From positions 8,042,727-8,106,726 of the forward strand of contig CM073327.1 of the NCBI GenBank assembly GCA_037043015.1: a stretch of DNA of 64,000 bases, in the 5' to 3' direction. How positions within the stretch are numbered: position 1 is the stretch's first letter; every line of letters begins with the position of its first letter. The DNA comes from Bryum argenteum. Lineage: Eukaryota; Streptophyta; Bryopsida; Bryales; Bryaceae. Below the pieces are notes generated by a model, which worked only from the letters and a program-made list of their open reading frames with translations, was not told the DNA's origin and made no database searches. Shown piece after piece: positions 9,726 to 20,167 of the stretch. The position numbers and the translations under genes were made by a program.

Positions 9726-10601
9726 TTTCTACGTTGAAAAAACTAAAAAAAATGATTGGTCCTTGAGTAGTTGTATCTCTTTCATTTACCGCTAGATTTC
9801 AACTTTGGGTGGAAGTATGCTAGATGGACCTACTTTTTGGGTCACAATGTATTTTTTTTTTTTTTACAAAACTTAAATTGATGGTTTTTGACTCAAATTT
9901 GACATACCTTAGAGGTAGATTTGCTTGGGTTTCTTGGAAGACTTAGGTGTCATCTTACATGTCAAAGATGATCCTACAAAAATCCTATAAAGAAGTATGT
10001 TTAAAGTTTACTGTTCCAATCTTTAGCCGCTGGTCACGTAGTTTTTAAGAAATGCAAAAGTACATTATTTGAACTTGTTTTGAACTGAAATTAGTCTTGT
10101 GTATAAGATTTTAGGAGCATAGTCTAGTGCTTTCTTAGATTTTTGAGGTTGATATATTGGTAGGAGCTTAGAAATGTGTGGAAATTGCAAAAAATGGAAA
10201 AATTGTAGGCGAAGCATAAGTCGGCTTCGAGAATCACAAAGATTCCTTAGTATGAAAGATTCCTCCTTGACACACATAATGTGCAATTTATATGTGAATC
10301 TCCATAACAAAAGCGTTCTTCTCATAGCGAGCTTTCTTACCCCCAAACCGATCCTGCACATGTAGTTTCATTTAGATATTTGACTGGGACACTCAAATCA
10401 TCAGGTTTTGATTTGGTGCGCTCGGATGAGACGTCTGACAATTTTGCTCACACCCCTGAAACTACTGAATCACTTTGAAGTTTGTGTTGAAGGCCATCAT
10501 CGATCTCCATACGTGCTGTCACAGTGCTCTCATGCTCAAAGACGATCGCCGCATTAAAATATCACAAACCCGGATAACAAACTCCATACTCTGCACTTGC
10601 A
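9726..10601. other. Spacer with a fragment of the ~980-bp piggyBac-type family
   Basis: 9733-9830 carries the family's 'gaaaaa...ATGATT' and 'ATCTCTTTCATTTACCGCTAGATTT' order of blocks, so it is a small leftover piece. A 12-base T run lies near 9850. The remainder shows no gene, and the small frames near 10065-10670 have no recognisable motifs. Confidence 0.45.
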
Positions 10602-11404
10602 TTGCTCTTAATTGCAAACTCCACACTCTGTGCTTGCATTGCTTTCGATGGAGGAGCCGGTTCAGCGTCTGATCAGGCCAGAGATCGAGACACAGCCGTG
10701 GTGCGGGTTCTGGAGATCATGCATCGGTCACCACAACTACACAATCTTGTGAAGCTCGACCCGGATGTCCACCACTTCCAGTGGTTCAAGCGCGAGTACC
10801 GCGATGTGGCATGGGCGCTGTTGCACTACGTCCAGAGCACATGGTTGTACATGCGCCTTTACTGGATGGTCGCAGTCGAGTTCGGACTGGCCGTCTTCGA
10901 AAATCTCTCGATGGTGCGGACCAACGTTTACAATGGCGTGGTGCCCATGGTGGCCGTGTCCGACGCGCGTCTCGTGACGGTCGCGTTCGTCCACGCGTGG
11001 CGTATTTTTGGCTGGAAAATGCCTCCAGGACTAAGCAGTTCGCGGTCGCTGTGGTGCCGTGGTTCATCTTCTCGTTTCTGTTCATGATGAACACGCAGAT
11101 CAATCACCTCACTCCGGGCACTACTCATGTTGCGAGCCGAGACTATTACAAGCATGAGCTGACGACTTTGGGTTGAGTAGCAGGTTTAGCTATCTTTTGA
11201 GCGGCGGCTTGATCCACCAGGCTAATCATCATCTTTTCCCCACTGAATAGCTGCCACCTCCCGTTTTTGCAACCCATAGTCGCTCGTTTGGCTTTGAAGC
11301 ATGACATTCCTTACTGTCCCGCTTCTGGGTACCTCCACGCCATCGCCAGGCAACACGAGAATTCCAAGAATAAGAGTATCAACAGTCAAAAAGCCAAACC
11401 TTAG
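10602..11404 (+). pseudogene. Front-end fatty-acid desaturase relic (C-terminal half)
   Basis: Membrane-bound front-end desaturases put double bonds into acyl chains and use three His boxes. Here the stretch LDPDVHHF, hydrophobic segments, then MMNTQINHLTPG and DYYKHELTT are followed by the third His box as QANHH (HQANHHLFP) near 11205-11245, and a family-like tail (LQPIVARLALKHDIPYC) ending at a stop at 11402. The frame changes near 11025, near 11175 and again near 11245, where an in-frame TAG follows HLFPTE. The first two His boxes and the N-terminal cytochrome b5-like part are absent. It is a truncated, frameshifted copy; no intact relative is in the window. Confidence 0.75.
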
Positions 11405-12129
11405 TCCTGGCATGCTGCCACCATGATGTTCAGAATGTACCATGGCTATGACATATTTGAATTTGCCATTATGTAGTGTACTGACTACGTTTATATATCA
11501 ACGGAGACTTCTTGTGTTAACTTCTCCTTGAACACAGCTCTAATAGTTTGTTCGCAGATTGCAACTCATGGGTCATATCTTGGATGGCTAATATCTTGGA
11601 TGGCTAATATGATTCAGTGACAGAGTAGGACATGCATCCAAGGTTGTATTTGAGCCATTTTTTGTTTTGTCCGTACAACTGAAGATGACAAATATGTGAA
11701 CCTTTCAAATCTGAATGTCTGAATTTCCGAATGTCCGAAGCCTGAACGACAATGATTTGGAGTGTGCAGTGCTCAGGAACTCGTAAGAAACTTCAACATT
11801 CTCAAAAGTCTGATCAATAAGTAAACCTGACATTTCGTCTCATAGAGTTCTTGACCCATGATGAACCAGTGTACCGATGCAGCAAGATGTCTAAGAACTC
11901 AAAACTCAGGCTACTCCACCTCAAATCGCTCATCCTTTAATTCTAAATTCTATCGCCATTTACTATACTGAACCCCTGACTCAACAAAATCAATTATGTC
12001 AAATAGTTTCAGAGCTCAATCAAGAATGTCAGAACATAGTTTGAATGATGTAGTTAATTACACATCGATGCTAAACGATGAGTTTCAAAAGTGGCAAACT
12101 TCAAGGTCTCAGAAAGCTACTGGTACAAA
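11405..12129. other. Spacer between two pseudogenes
   Basis: No gene was seen. It contains a short tandem duplication near 11575-11605 (ATATCTTGGATGGCTA repeated). Frames overlapping 11996-12526 on the plus strand are shadows of the P450 relic on the other strand. Confidence 0.5.
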
Positions 12130-12720
12130 TGGGGTGGTAACCTCGGCACCGCAAGCGCCTCCAAGGGACATTGTCGCTCCAACGTCATGCAACGCCCGTC
12201 CTTCACTCATATCCAACTCCTTGACTGTCAAACTCCAATCAAAAGCATACAACAAGCTCGCCACTTGCAAGTGCACCACATGCAATGGAAGCGAACGCCG
12301 TGCCAGGACACAACCTCCGTCCTGCTCCGAACGGAATCAACGCAAAGTGCTGTCCTTGAAACTCCGTTCCAGGCTCCAGAAACCTCTCTGGTGCAAACTG
12401 CGAGGGATTGGTCCACACCTCGATCGGGGTCTCGCCCGATGCCCAGATGTTCACGAACAGCCTCGTTTTGGCTGGAATGTCGTACCCGAACGCCGTCGTG
12501 GCGTTGATGCTTTCGTGAGGAAGTAGGAATGGAAGAGGTGCGTGGATTCTTTTATGATTGCTTGGATGTATTTCTGGTTTGGGATGTCGGACTCTTGTTC
12601 TGTGCGTGTGGAGCCTAACGCTTGGTCGAGCTCGGCTTTTGCCTTTGAGAGGACGGATGGGTTGCGGAGCACCTCTGCCAATGCCCACTCACTCGATGCC
12701 CTGCCCACATCATGAGCATG
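12130..12720 (-). pseudogene. Cytochrome P450 relic (C-terminal third)
   Basis: Read on the minus strand, the fragment begins in the region of the I helix (SEWALAEVLRNP). It passes through the K-helix region, where the essential ExxR reads ESTH (IIKESTHLF), then shifts frame. It continues through FVNIWASG and a perfect haem-binding loop, FGAGRRLCPG, whose Cys would bind haem iron. A tail resembling LLYAFDWSLTVKELDMSEG follows in another frame. The I-helix AGTDT-type motif is also gone. Loss of ExxR plus frameshifts makes it non-functional. Plant P450s of this type oxidise small molecules, but the subfamily cannot be told. Confidence 0.8.
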
Positions 12721-14757
12721 CTTGAAGGATTCGTTTCATATTCTGTTGTTAAAGATTAAAAACTTGCCATCCATCAAACAAATATTAGTGGCTGTATATA
12801 ACAAATCTGGGAAAATTCGGTGAGAGACGAGCTGGAGCTGAAATTGATGACCTCAGAATTGAGGATATTTAGAAAATGTGAGGATTTCAATATAATATTA
12901 CTTCAACTTAGCATGATTGGGGTCAGGGTTGTCTTCTTTGACACATTTTTGGCAATGTCTGTCGAGCTGTCGTGTTCGTCAAGTGTCTGGTACGGTATGC
13001 AATTTGGATGAAATATGCTCGAATATCCAAGAACATACAAACTACCCTTTCTCATATATTCATGACCTTGCATGATATTGCAGTCTCCACATACAAGTCT
13101 ATATCCCTGATCTTCATGGAATTTATTTATGGTCACTAAGTCATTGAATATGGATGAGCAGTTTTAATGAAATAGTAAGGATCATTTTTGTCATTCCAAA
13201 ATTATATCACTTGTAATATCACCTTTCCTTTAGGACGACACTCCTAAAACATTGTAACCTCACCCACATTTAACCCAAAATTGGTTCAAATTCGAACACT
13301 TTTTTTGATCCTTAGTCACCATTAAGAAATATAGCAAGAAATAATAAATAAACACATAAATTAATAATCTCAAAGTTTAAATATTAAGCTTGAAAAGTGA
13401 GGAAAGAAAGAGGAACCCAAGCCTATATAGGCATGCATACTTTGGGATAGGCCAATTTTGCAACTAAATCTACACACTATAAATGACTATAGCAAGGGAC
13501 TTGCAAGACACTAGTTCTTCTTTTTCAAGAGCTCCAATCCTATTTGAGGTTGGCGTAAATAGAGTGTCTGTTCGACCTATCCTCAATGCACATATCCTCA
13601 ATGCACCAGGAGGTTATAACACCAATGGCGGGACTACTACATCCTCTAAGAGTGGTGGTTTACTTTACTCTTAATAGAGAGGAGGCATTTTTTATATTTT
13701 TTTGTGTTAGCTTATTGTACCCCTTAATATACAAAAGCACATCATTAACATGAATAATTAGCCTTTTGAATTATTATACCTATACTAAAAAAAAGTGGTA
13801 GCCGAAGTGTTGTTGTGCACCTTGTAAATTATAATTTGCAAAAGTATGGTAATACTAAAAAACACTTGTTTTAGATTTGTATGATATTCCCCATGAATTT
13901 GGTGAAAGTATATAGAGATCTTTGTAGAGGAAGACAAACCCCTTGTTACTTCTAAAATCTTGGATTCACAAACAAGCCTGATGATGTATATGAATGTACT
14001 AAATCCTAAGGGTGTTTCCAAGTTGTGTTCATTGCTTTATAAGAGGACGAATAGAGCAACAATGAATATTATTCCTTATAGAAAGTTGAAAAAAGAAAAA
14101 TCCAAGCCTTGTTTTTAGGTTGGTGTATATTAATCAAGAGTTTACTTATCCTATTCTCAATGTATGCTTGGAGGTCATACCATCAATAGTGTGAGATACT
14201 CTCACAGGAGCCAAGTCCCAAAATCCAACCTTTCCATCGAAGAATATCAAGTTACTATCATAGCTATGTAAACCTAAAGACATAATCACACGAATCAACA
14301 AAAGTTCCATTGACAACCAACCTTTAGAAATCACTGTCTATAAGCAAATATGATCAAGGAAAAGGGGGCAAACTTGGAAATCCTAATCTTAAAGTTTATT
14401 AGAGCTATCAACAAGATTCAACACAAAAAGACTATTTCATTGTAAGAATTCTCGATTAACCTCATGATTTACAAATTCACAAACAAATACACAATATCAT
14501 TGATGATCATGGTGAAACTTAGAATCTCTTAGTTGTGAGCTTTCTGAGTTGAAAGAGTGATTCTATACAACATTGTAACAATTATAATTTGAAGCCAATT
14601 TGAATATGATTTGACTTCTGTTTGAGATGAATAACAATATGAAACCTAAATATGTATTACATATGCAAATCGTGATGACATATTTATAAATTTGAAGGTT
14701 CAATTATTGATATTCTATGTAAAAACCATAGTTTTCATGGCGAGTCAATTTTAAGAA
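12721..14757. other. AT-rich spacer with copies of a dispersed repeat
   Basis: No gene. Two stretches, 13529-13660 and 14100-14200, share a block with order GGTTGG(C/T)GTA...CCTAT(C/T)CTCAATG...GGAGGT-AT-ACACCAATGG. Related copies occur at 21308-21425, 35968-36070 and 36270-36345. This dispersed family has no recognised ends. Confidence 0.5.
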
Positions 14758-15738
14758 ATGGTTAATCTCATCCGCCAACTATTCACCAAAGGCTTAAGGA
14801 ACAAAGCTCATAAATCTGATCCAATTCCACTAGCAACATACCATAGTTATGCTTGCCTCCAAAGCATGAAAGAGAATCTTGAAAAATGCATGTATGATCC
14901 GGAGTACAAAGATTATAGAGGAAATTATCACATTCCGGATACATTTATAGAAAGAAATGAAGAGATTCTGAAAAACCTACTTAAACAATACTCAGCGGAT
15001 TCTGAATTCATTGATAATCTTGATGCATATCTTCAAGGTGATATAGAAGAACTCGCTAAAATTTCAAAATCTTCTACCGAATACGAATTTGATGATCCCG
15101 ATTTGGATGAAGAGTCCCCTACGACGGTAGCATCATCGAAATCTAAACCAAAGTTCAAAGAAGTTCCACATTCAAAAACATTGTTCAATAGACCGTGGAT
15201 TGTGAAAATGAACACAAATGATGATGGCTTTTCAACACTTCAATGTTATGCAATTGATGATGATGGAGAAATTATGCAAATTAACGGACACCCAGTTCCA
15301 CCACTACCCGGAGATGCCCCAAAGAACGAGTGGAAAACCTTAAGTCAATCACTTAAGCTTAAAGAAATTCCTCCAAATCCAAAGTGTCCTAAGCACAAAC
15401 ATCTACAAAACCCTACAACAACTTTTGAGTTGGTAAGAGAAAATACTTTTCAAGCAACAATTTTTAATCGTCAAATCAATAATGCACAAACAAATACTCG
15501 CACTAGTGAAACTATTGTAGACGAAGACCAAATTGATATAGAAGAAGATGAATCGGAAAGTTTTGTTCTCCCGGATGCACGACGGTTAACCATAAGGTCA
15601 AGAGAAATGCAAGAGCGCATGATAAGAAATGCTTACTTCCGTTTGATTGGGCGTAGGACACGCGCTAAACATAAAAAAGCAGCCCTCTCTGTCGCATATG
15701 CTCAAGGACTTGGTCCTCCAAAAAAACGTCGAAACTAA
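14758..15738 (+). CDS. Hypothetical 326-aa protein, intact orphan frame
   Basis: Not recognised. It is a single uninterrupted frame with ATG at 14758 and stop at 15736-15738. The N-terminal ~110 residues are helical and mixed-charge (MVNLIRQLFTKG, then DPEYKDYRGNYH). Residues ~115-125 and ~262-272 are acidic clusters. A central part includes NRPWIVKMNTNDDG and INGHPVPPLPGDAPKNEW. The C-terminal ~60 residues are basic (RSREMQERMIR, IGRRTRAKHKK) and end in PPKKRRN, a nuclear-localisation-like signal. An acidic middle with a basic tail would suit a nucleic-acid-binding or capsid-like protein of a mobile element. That is inference only. It stands alone among decayed repeats, with no introns and AT-rich codon use. 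Confidence 0.55.
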   Translation: MVNLIRQLFTKGLRNKAHKSDPIPLATYHSYACLQSMKENLEKCMYDPEYKDYRGNYHIPDTFIERNEEILKNLLKQYSADSEFIDNLDAYLQGDIEELAKISKSSTEYEFDDPDLDEESPTTVASSKSKPKFKEVPHSKTLFNRPWIVKMNTNDDGFSTLQCYAIDDDGEIMQINGHPVPPLPGDAPKNEWKTLSQSLKLKEIPPNPKCPKHKHLQNPTTTFELVRENTFQATIFNRQINNAQTNTRTSETIVDEDQIDIEEDESESFVLPDARRLTIRSREMQERMIRNAYFRLIGRRTRAKHKKAALSVAYAQGLGPPKKRRN

Positions 15739-16381
15739 AAAAAAAATATTGTACAATGAATAACATGGTTTGTGTATATTTATCTTTTCAAGTATTTAAT
15801 TTGATGCTCAATGTTCCTAAGCCAAAGCTGTAAAATTCTACACACAATTCCATTTTTTGATACATTTTAGCAACATGCACCAACTTCCTTCTCATGCATA
15901 TTAAAGTTGTTCTTTAGCAGATAATCTAATTTCATTTGGTGAATATTCTTTCATGATAATGTATATATGGATAGTTTGAGGTTGAAGATTGTGCTATATT
16001 TCCCACCCATGAAGTGGTTTCTTTCTTACATATGAAGTACATGATAGGTAGTGCAACTCCAAAGTGCACTTATATCATTTCAAACAAATTATTTGTGGAA
16101 ATTAGAATTAATATCAAAAGTCTCAATGTATACTCCCATTTTTTTACCCAAAGAGGAAGAAAAGTATTGAACTTTCTAAACCTTCAATAAGGAGCTAAGA
16201 AAGATTAATTGTAAAAAAGTCAACTCTATTGATAATTTTTTAACAATAACCCCTAAGGATTCTCAAAACCCAAAGGTTCCCACAAAAAAATACTTCAACC
16301 AACTTTTACCATAATAATCTCACAAATAAAGAAGAATTGTCCATTCAAACTTTTACAATGAGTCGAAGATCAAGTTAAACT
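15739..16381. other. AT-rich spacer, nothing recognised
   Basis: No coding frame, terminal repeat or tandem array was identified. It lies between the orphan frame and a full-length TTAA element. Confidence 0.5.
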
Positions 16382-17362
16382 TTAACCCCTAAACGTCCCT
16401 AGTGTCGAAAAACGACATTTTGAATGAAGGCCAGAAACTTTGAAGAGCCATAACTTCTTCATCCAAACTCCGTTTTTGACGAAATCACTTGGGTTAGGTC
16501 ACAAATTAATTCTAGTTTATGTGGTACAAATTGCAATCTCATAAAATAAAGTATGATTAAATGGCATGGATTTTAGTGAAGGCAGCTTTTGTTTTTGAAT
16601 TTTCAAACATTTGGCATGTTTTACCATTGCAAGCCAATTATGTGAAATCTAAAATAGTTTTTCATGATTTTTTTGTCATAAGTTTGATATTTAGATGCAT
16701 CCCAACAACTTTGTAGTTGGAAGTTTTTTGATCTAGATAACTTTGGTATTGGCTTTGCAATGATGTTTCTACAATGAAAAAAGTGAAAAAATGGATGATT
16801 TTTGAAGAGCTAGATCTCTTTCATCCACCGTTAGATTTTGACTCTATTTTTTGGGATGGATTCCAATTATAGTCTATTTTTAGTGGTAGAAACCTTGACC
16901 CAATCGAGGATATATTGAAGAAAAGGCATGGATTTGAGTGCAAGGGGTCTAGTTTTGGACTATTTTTCCTTTGTAAAATTTTTTGGCAGTTTTCACGACT
17001 ACAAGGCTACTATTTGAGCCAAGAATTTTTTTTGATGAATTTTTTTGGTACAAGAGTGTCTTTGAGATGAAGATGAACAACTTTCTAGTTGCTGATTTTT
17101 TGATTGCAAATTTCATGTTGGTAGTATTTTCACTTCAAAGTGGAAATGATGGTATTTTGTAGCGTGTTTTGCGCACTAATATGTTATGATCTCGCAATCT
17201 ATGAGGTCCAATGAGTCAAGTTTTGGTCCACATGATCTACTACAAGTCTATTAGAAGTTTGTACGGTTGAGATCTGAACAACTTATCTTTATTTTCATCT
17301 ATATCACTTTTTCTGAAAATGAGTTTTTGGCTAAAAATACCCCAAGTACGTCTAAGGGTTAA
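16382..17362 (+). mobile_element. Full-length ~980-bp piggyBac-type non-autonomous element
   Basis: TTAA at 16382-16385 is followed by CCCCTAAACGTCCC. The right end reads ACGTCTAAGGG then TTAA at 17359-17362, a slightly mutated inverse. The length is 981 bp. The interior matches the 44990-45969 copy throughout by eye. It has no coding capacity for a transposase. TTAA duplications with CCC-starting inverted ends are the piggyBac hallmark. The transposase at 4927 is a plausible but unproven source of mobilisation. Confidence 0.8.
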
Positions 17363-17776
17363 GATCCTACAATAACAATTTCTAAATAATGCTTAGATTT
17401 AGTTTTTTTGTCCTGAAGTGAAAGGTAATTTTTGAGAATTTAGGCAAATTTTGCAACAAGGAATTTTCGATGGCCTTGTCATCTGAGTACAACTTTGTGA
17501 GAGTTTCCAAATGCACATTTTATGACATTTTACGTTTCTCTCTAAACCCGAAGCCAAGCCGTTAAAAGATGGTACTAGAGTCAAGTTTCAATGTTCAACC
17601 TCTGAAGTTGTTCTATCCATTAATCAAATGGCTCACAAAGTGGGTTCTAAACATCACCAACTAGCCAAGGAGCGAATGAGACATTCGTCTTTACAAGCAT
17701 TGTAGCGTTTTTGACTTTGGACTGAAGGAAGCTAACTATGCCCTGTGCAGTTTCATTTACACACAAATTGCTTATG
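17363..17776. other. Spacer, 3' flank of the coiled-coil gene
   Basis: No gene. The first bases after the TTAA, GATCCTAC, match those after the 45969 copy. The downstream part is likely the 3' untranslated region and flank of the minus-strand gene ending at 17777. Confidence 0.4.
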
Positions 17777-20167
17777 CTATTCTTCTTGAGAAACTGGTGT
17801 CTTCAAAACAAATCCAAGTTTCAACTGCATTACACACATAAACACCAATGTCAGAAAATGAACAAAAAACCAAACTCCGAATTCCTATACCTCAAGCATT
17901 GTGTACTAAATGGCGAATATCTCAAAAAAAAGGAAACAGGGAAGAATTAAATGACCTTCCTAACACAACACAAAAGAATATTGATGTAATGATCATGCTA
18001 CTATTGTGTACACTCTCGAACTCAAACATCAAAAAATATGGCTATACCTTTGCATTCTCTTCTGAGAAACTGAATAGAGTGCCTTTGGTGAGGAAGCACT
18101 TCTTGTACTGGTCTCCATATCTGCAACACGATAACAGTCAATAAGCTGTAGCGGTGCAATATCTTAACCCTCAATAAACAGAGAAAAACTGCCCATTATC
18201 ACAAAAGGAATACCTAAATTCGTTGTGAACATTACTTTCGTGCACTTCCAAACGGCTCCTTTGGATTTCTGCAATGAAAAAGCAACACCATAAATTGGAC
18301 ATTCTGATGCAAGGATTCTGAGACATTGACAGAAGTAGAAAGAAATAAAGTTGAGAATGTGAGAAGCATTACCTTTTTCTACTTCTTCCATTGGTTGAGT
18401 GAACGATGGAGAAGTTGATCGTATGCTGCTGGAGTTGGCAGTGCTATTTTGGTAGGTAGTTGAACATTTTAAGGTCCCATTTTGATACATACATCAGACG
18501 GACAACTCATTGCCCGGCTTGCCGGCTTTGCCTGTTGCGGCGAACAAAGCCATGAGTAACCATTCGTTGTCCCTGGCCTGCTGCCACAAACACCGTCATC
18601 AGTACAAAAATGTACAAACAGGATGCTCAAATACCATGGATAAAATCAACCCCAAAAAAGAAACCGAAATGATAACTCCTTGGCAACTCTACTTGTCAAG
18701 CAACTCGCAACTCCTTTGCTATTGGAAAGCAGTCTGTATTGAACCTATGTTACAAAAGTGGTAGCCAAAGCAGTAAGGGCATTGTCTGCCTCCAAGTTAG
18801 CGAATGAAACTATGCTTAGCTGTGGCTATGCAGGTAAATGAAGCAACTACATGGACTTCCTTATTGAATCTCTCTCTGCTGTCGGCATTGTGGAGATGGC
18901 ACGGAGCGGAAAGATGGGTGTACCTCAATTTCGAGCTTGGTTTGCAGGTCTTGAACAACGTTAGCCAGTTCTAAGTACTCTTGTTCCTTGAGCTCGAGCA
19001 AGCGTTCCTTTCCTTGCGCAGCAGCTTTGGCATCCTCGAGCTCCGTCGTCAACGCGGACAGCCGCTTGGCCAGGAGCTCGCATTGGCGGGACTTGGCATG
19101 GACTACATTGTTCTCATCAGGCAAGCGCTCCACTTCTTCGTTCAGTTCCTTTGCTTCCAGAATTATCTCTCCCGTGCCCTTCTGCACCGCCACATTGTCA
19201 GTCAGAGGGTGGCTTCACAACACAATTACTATTAAGAGATGGGATTGCTTGCTTACAGGATGCACGGTCCATTGTCTGCTAAACTCAGAGACGGCGTAGT
19301 CGATGAAGTCGGCGTCCAAGTCCACTATCAATTTAGCTCGGTGTGCCATGAGCTCCCTCTGCAAGCGCTGGATTTCAGTGTTGGCTTCGAACAGTTTTGT
19401 GTTGATGGCTTGCACGCACTCCCGAAGGTCGGCAGCGTGGTTTCGGTGCATTTTGATCAACTGGTCCTGGTCCACAAGCTGCGCCTGCAATACAACGCAA
19501 CCGATGATTGCTTCAGAACTCGAAAAGGAACGTTCCACAATTCGTGCAGAACAGGATATCAATCAGATTGTGATGAGTACCTGCATTTCGTAAATCATGA
19601 CGTCTCGGCTTTTGATCTGCTGCCGCAACCTGTCGCGCCGTCTACCAGCTGCGGAGGAGATTTGAACCGTGGCTTCTCGAAACTCGGCAATGGTAACTGA
19701 ACTCTGCTTACAGCACTTGGACGCCGGTGGGGAACAAGACTCGTCAGCGGCGGGTGCGGGGCGCTTCGAGCTCATCGAGCTTCTCCCGGAAGGAGATGAC
19801 TCTAGCTTATTATTACATTCCCGTACCACTGAAGGTAACCCAACAGAGCTTCGAAAAGTCTCATCTCCTGCACACAAAAACCTTCAAATTCAAACGATCT
19901 GCTCCATTTGGGTCCAAATCCAAATCAAAGACTACAACTCATCCCTCCACTCACTATTAGGGCACAAGAACTACAAGTTTCGCTTGCCATACCCTCCTCA
20001 GCCGATGGTGAGGCACCAGGCTCGGAGCCTCGCTTGTTGTTGCGTCCGAATGCTACACTGACAGCCATAGCAATGGCACCGCCAGCGAACACGGCCCAAT
20101 TGTTACTACTACCAGGCCTCCCCGCTCTATGGCCAAGCGGGCCGTAGCCAAATTCGTCGTCACTCAT
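17777..20167 (-). CDS. 423-aa protein with one N-terminal membrane segment and long coiled coil (9 exons)
   Basis: Not recognised by name. Exons in gene order: 20167-19993, 19867-19581, 19484-19257, 19181-18924, 18580-18504, 18443-18373, 18268-18214, 18120-18048 and 17824-17777. All joins keep phase and total 424 codons including TAG. Residues 1-30 read MSDDEFGYGPLGHRAG..., then WAVFAGGAIAMAVSVAFG is a single transmembrane span. Residues about 110-310 are rich in Glu, Leu, Lys and Arg with heptad spacing (coiled coil). The tail ends in LKTPVSQEE. It is likely anchored to a membrane with the coiled coil in the cytosol. The weakest join is the 18504/18443 intron, where the donor is a non-ideal GTCCGT. 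An upstream in-frame ATG at 20191 is possible. Confidence 0.75.

Noticed and set aside
11996..12526. Plus-strand 176-aa frame
   Set aside because: It is the shadow of the P450 relic, whose haem-loop motif is on the minus strand.
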